DNA of 14,397 nt, taken from the NCBI GenBank assembly GCA_948485625.1, contig CAOMRW010000033.1, positions 1-14,397 on the forward strand. Direction: 5' to 3'. Positions within the stretch are counted from its first letter, which is position 1. Each line of letters starts with the position of its first letter. The position numbers and the translations under genes were made by a program. Shown one piece after another: positions 13,019 to 14,397 of this stretch. The notes beneath the pieces were generated by a model. The model did no database searches and was not told the DNA's origin. It was given only the letters and a program-made list of their open reading frames with translations. This stretch comes from an uncultured Clostridia bacterium. GTDB taxonomy: Bacteria; Bacillota; Clostridia; TANB77; CAG-508.

Positions 13019-13864
13019 ATGACAATAATGGAATCAATGAAAAAAGGAATGATAGAATTAAAAAATAGTAATATAGAATCTCCAAAACTAAAATCAAGAT
13101 TATTAATGCAATTTATATTAAATAAAACAAGACAATATGTAATAGTAAATGATATGAAAGAACTTAATTTAAATGAAGAAAGAAGATATTTTGAAGCAAT
13201 TTCAAAAATGAGAAAAGGAATTCCATTAGAACATATAACACACCAAAAAGAATTTATGAAACTAAACTTTTTTGTAAATGAGAATGTATTGATTCCAAGG
13301 CAAGATACAGAAATACTTGTAGAAGAAGTAATAAAAATAGCTCAAAAAACAAATGCAAAAAAAATATTAGATTTATGCACAGGAAGCGGAGCAATTGCAA
13401 TATCACTTGCAAAATATCTTCCAGAAAGTGAAATTACAGCAATAGATATAAGTAATGATGCATTAAAAATAGCAAAAAAGAATGCAATTAATAATCATGT
13501 AGAAAACCAAATAACATTTATTAATTCAGATATGTTTACAAACTTAAATAAGGAAAAATTTGATATAATAGTATCTAATCCACCATATATAAGAAGAGAA
13601 GTAATAGAACAATTAGATGAACAAGTAAAAAATGAGCCATATATAGCCTTAGATGGAGGAGAAGATGGATTATATTTTTATAGAAAAATAATAAAAGAAT
13701 CATATGAATATTTAAAATATAATGGATACATATGTTTAGAAATAGGATTTGACCAAAAAATAGATGTGATAGAACTTATAGAAAATGAAGAAAAGTTTGA
13801 TAATACATACTCAAAAAAAGATTTGTATGGAATGGATAGAATAATTATAACAAGGATGAAGTAG
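13019..13864 (+). CDS. prmC: Peptide chain release factor glutamine methyltransferase
   Basis: This 281-residue protein has the PrmC/HemK pattern. A helical N-terminal domain (about 1-75) docks the release factor and ends in GIPLEHITHQKEFMKL. The linker LIPRQDTEILVE (91-102) follows. The Rossmann-type domain binds S-adenosylmethionine at ILDLCTGSGAIAISLA (116-131), and the catalytic NPPYI motif (187-191) positions the glutamine amide. It methylates the Gln of the GGQ motif in RF1 and RF2. Length and motifs are intact. GAGGTG (13008-13013) precedes the ATG by 5 bases. prfA, a common neighbour, is not next to it; the gene appears to be transcribed alone. Confidence 0.95.
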   Translation: MTIMESMKKGMIELKNSNIESPKLKSRLLMQFILNKTRQYVIVNDMKELNLNEERRYFEAISKMRKGIPLEHITHQKEFMKLNFFVNENVLIPRQDTEILVEEVIKIAQKTNAKKILDLCTGSGAIAISLAKYLPESEITAIDISNDALKIAKKNAINNHVENQITFINSDMFTNLNKEKFDIIVSNPPYIRREVIEQLDEQVKNEPYIALDGGEDGLYFYRKIIKESYEYLKYNGYICLEIGFDQKIDVIELIENEEKFDNTYSKKDLYGMDRIIITRMK

Positions 13865-13891
13865 AATAATAAATATACAAATATTATGTAA

Positions 13892-13926
13892 AAAAGTAAT
13901 TACTTAAAAGTAGTCACTTTATTGTT
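13892..13926. terminator. Terminator after prmC
   Basis: aagtaattactt (13894-13905) pairs with aagtagtcactt (13908-13919) with one mismatch and one G-U. An A run stands before it and attgttttt after it, so it may act in both directions, though only prmC needs it. Confidence 0.6.
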
Positions 13927-14158
13927 TTTAAAAATAGTAAAATATATAATTAAAATAAATGTTTGAGTAAAACGACTTACAGATATCTTATACAAATGAA
14001 CAATGGTAAATTTGTAATCAATACAAAGTGATTTATTGCAAAAATATTATAAAAACTTTAAGAATTTGAAACATCAAATTAAAAGATTGAATAAGTTAAA
14101 AAATTATGTGATATTTTGAATGCAAGATATACATGTAAAAACAAAAGAGGAGAAGAGA
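13927..14158. other. Long AT-rich leader before the pilin-like gene
   Basis: No gene is seen. tacaaat (13991-13997) can pair with atttgta (14010-14016), while tttgta (14011-14016) can instead pair with tacaaa (14022-14027), so two small hairpins compete. A tentative promoter is TTGAAT (about 14087-14092) with an extended -10 (tgtgatatttt) near 14107-14117. No known riboswitch was recognised. Confidence 0.35.
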
Positions 14159-14397
14159 ATGGAAAAGAAATTAAAAAATCAAAAAGCAATAACATTAATA
14201 GCACTAGTAATAACAATAATAATCTTATTAATATTAGCAGGAATCTCAATAGCAAGCTTAACAGGAAGTGGAGTATTTGAAAGAGCAAAAGAATCAAAAG
14301 AAAAATCAGAACAAGCTCAAATAAAAGAAGAAATAGAAATGTCAATAATGGACATACAAATAGAAGAAATATCAAAAGGAAATAATGTAACATTAGA
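14159..14397 (+). CDS. Type IV pilin-like protein, N-terminal part (runs off the window)
   Basis: This is an open frame of 79 codons with no stop before the window edge. It has a short basic leader (MEKKLKNQKA), then a hydrophobic helix ITLIALVITIIILLILAGIS with the spacing of type IV pilin and pseudopilin N-termini. After it come GSGVFERAKESKEKSEQAQIKEEIE and a helical, charged stretch. Cleavage by prepilin peptidase would fall after residue 10. Position -1 is Ala rather than the usual Gly, and Glu5 of classical pilins is Ala, as in many clostridial proteins of this type. GAGGAG (14147-14152) precedes the ATG. The product may be a surface pilus subunit or a secreted anchored protein; the missing C-terminal part would decide. 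Confidence 0.75.
   Translation, partial: MEKKLKNQKAITLIALVITIIILLILAGISIASLTGSGVFERAKESKEKSEQAQIKEEIEMSIMDIQIEEISKGNNVTL

Noticed and set aside
14079..14393. Leu/Phe-rich minus-strand frame at the right edge
   Set aside because: It is antisense to the pilin-like gene, which has a ribosome binding site and a recognisable N-terminal pattern.

Overview
The window comes from a very AT-rich, low-GC Gram-positive genome. Codons are strongly A/T-ending, Shine-Dalgarno sites are AGGAGG-like, and promoters have a 17-base spacer. A sporulation sigma-K gene and a pilin-like gene of a kind common in gut Clostridia point to class Clostridia, probably an uncultured intestinal lineage. That placement is an inference from gene content and composition, not from a search.

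Layout from left to right. (1) Bases 1-190 hold the end of an rRNA operon: a probable 23S tail and a 5S rRNA. (2) A minus-strand HD-domain phosphohydrolase (378-2036) follows, with two identical 29-base repeats (206-234 and 2095-2123) on either side of the region. (3) A flavin-reductase-type protein lies at 2295-2876. (4) A strong promoter at 2909-2937 drives the ribosome/transcription cluster rpmG-secE-nusG-rplK-rplA-rplJ-rplL (3019-6530). It has a candidate L1 target before rplA, an L10 leader with an attenuator before rplJ, and a terminator after rplL. rpoB does not follow. (5) Its usual place holds a small KH-domain gene (6750-7169) of clearly higher GC with its own promoter and terminator. 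(6) A minus-strand MTA/SAH-type deaminase is divergent from an unrecognised 103-residue gene. (7) Next come a tRNA-Met(CAT) and, on the minus strand, a structured RNA of about 188 nt that resembles 6S RNA. (8) sigK lies on the minus strand and appears to carry a one-base frameshift between its pro-sequence and its sigma domains. (9) A CNNM/CorC-type membrane protein, a DUF368 (PopT-type) lipid carrier transporter, prmC and the beginning of a type IV pilin-like gene complete the window.

How the genes fit together. The central block makes the L11/L1/L10/L12 parts of the large subunit together with NusG and SecE, with autoregulatory RNA structures at the expected positions. The genes around it are mostly single transcription units, each with a recognisable promoter and/or hairpin terminator. 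I see no phage module, CRISPR array or insertion-sequence transposase. The points most worth a second look are the split sigK, the compositionally foreign KH gene in the rpoB slot, the exact 29-base repeats, the 6S-like RNA and the long polar tail on SecE.
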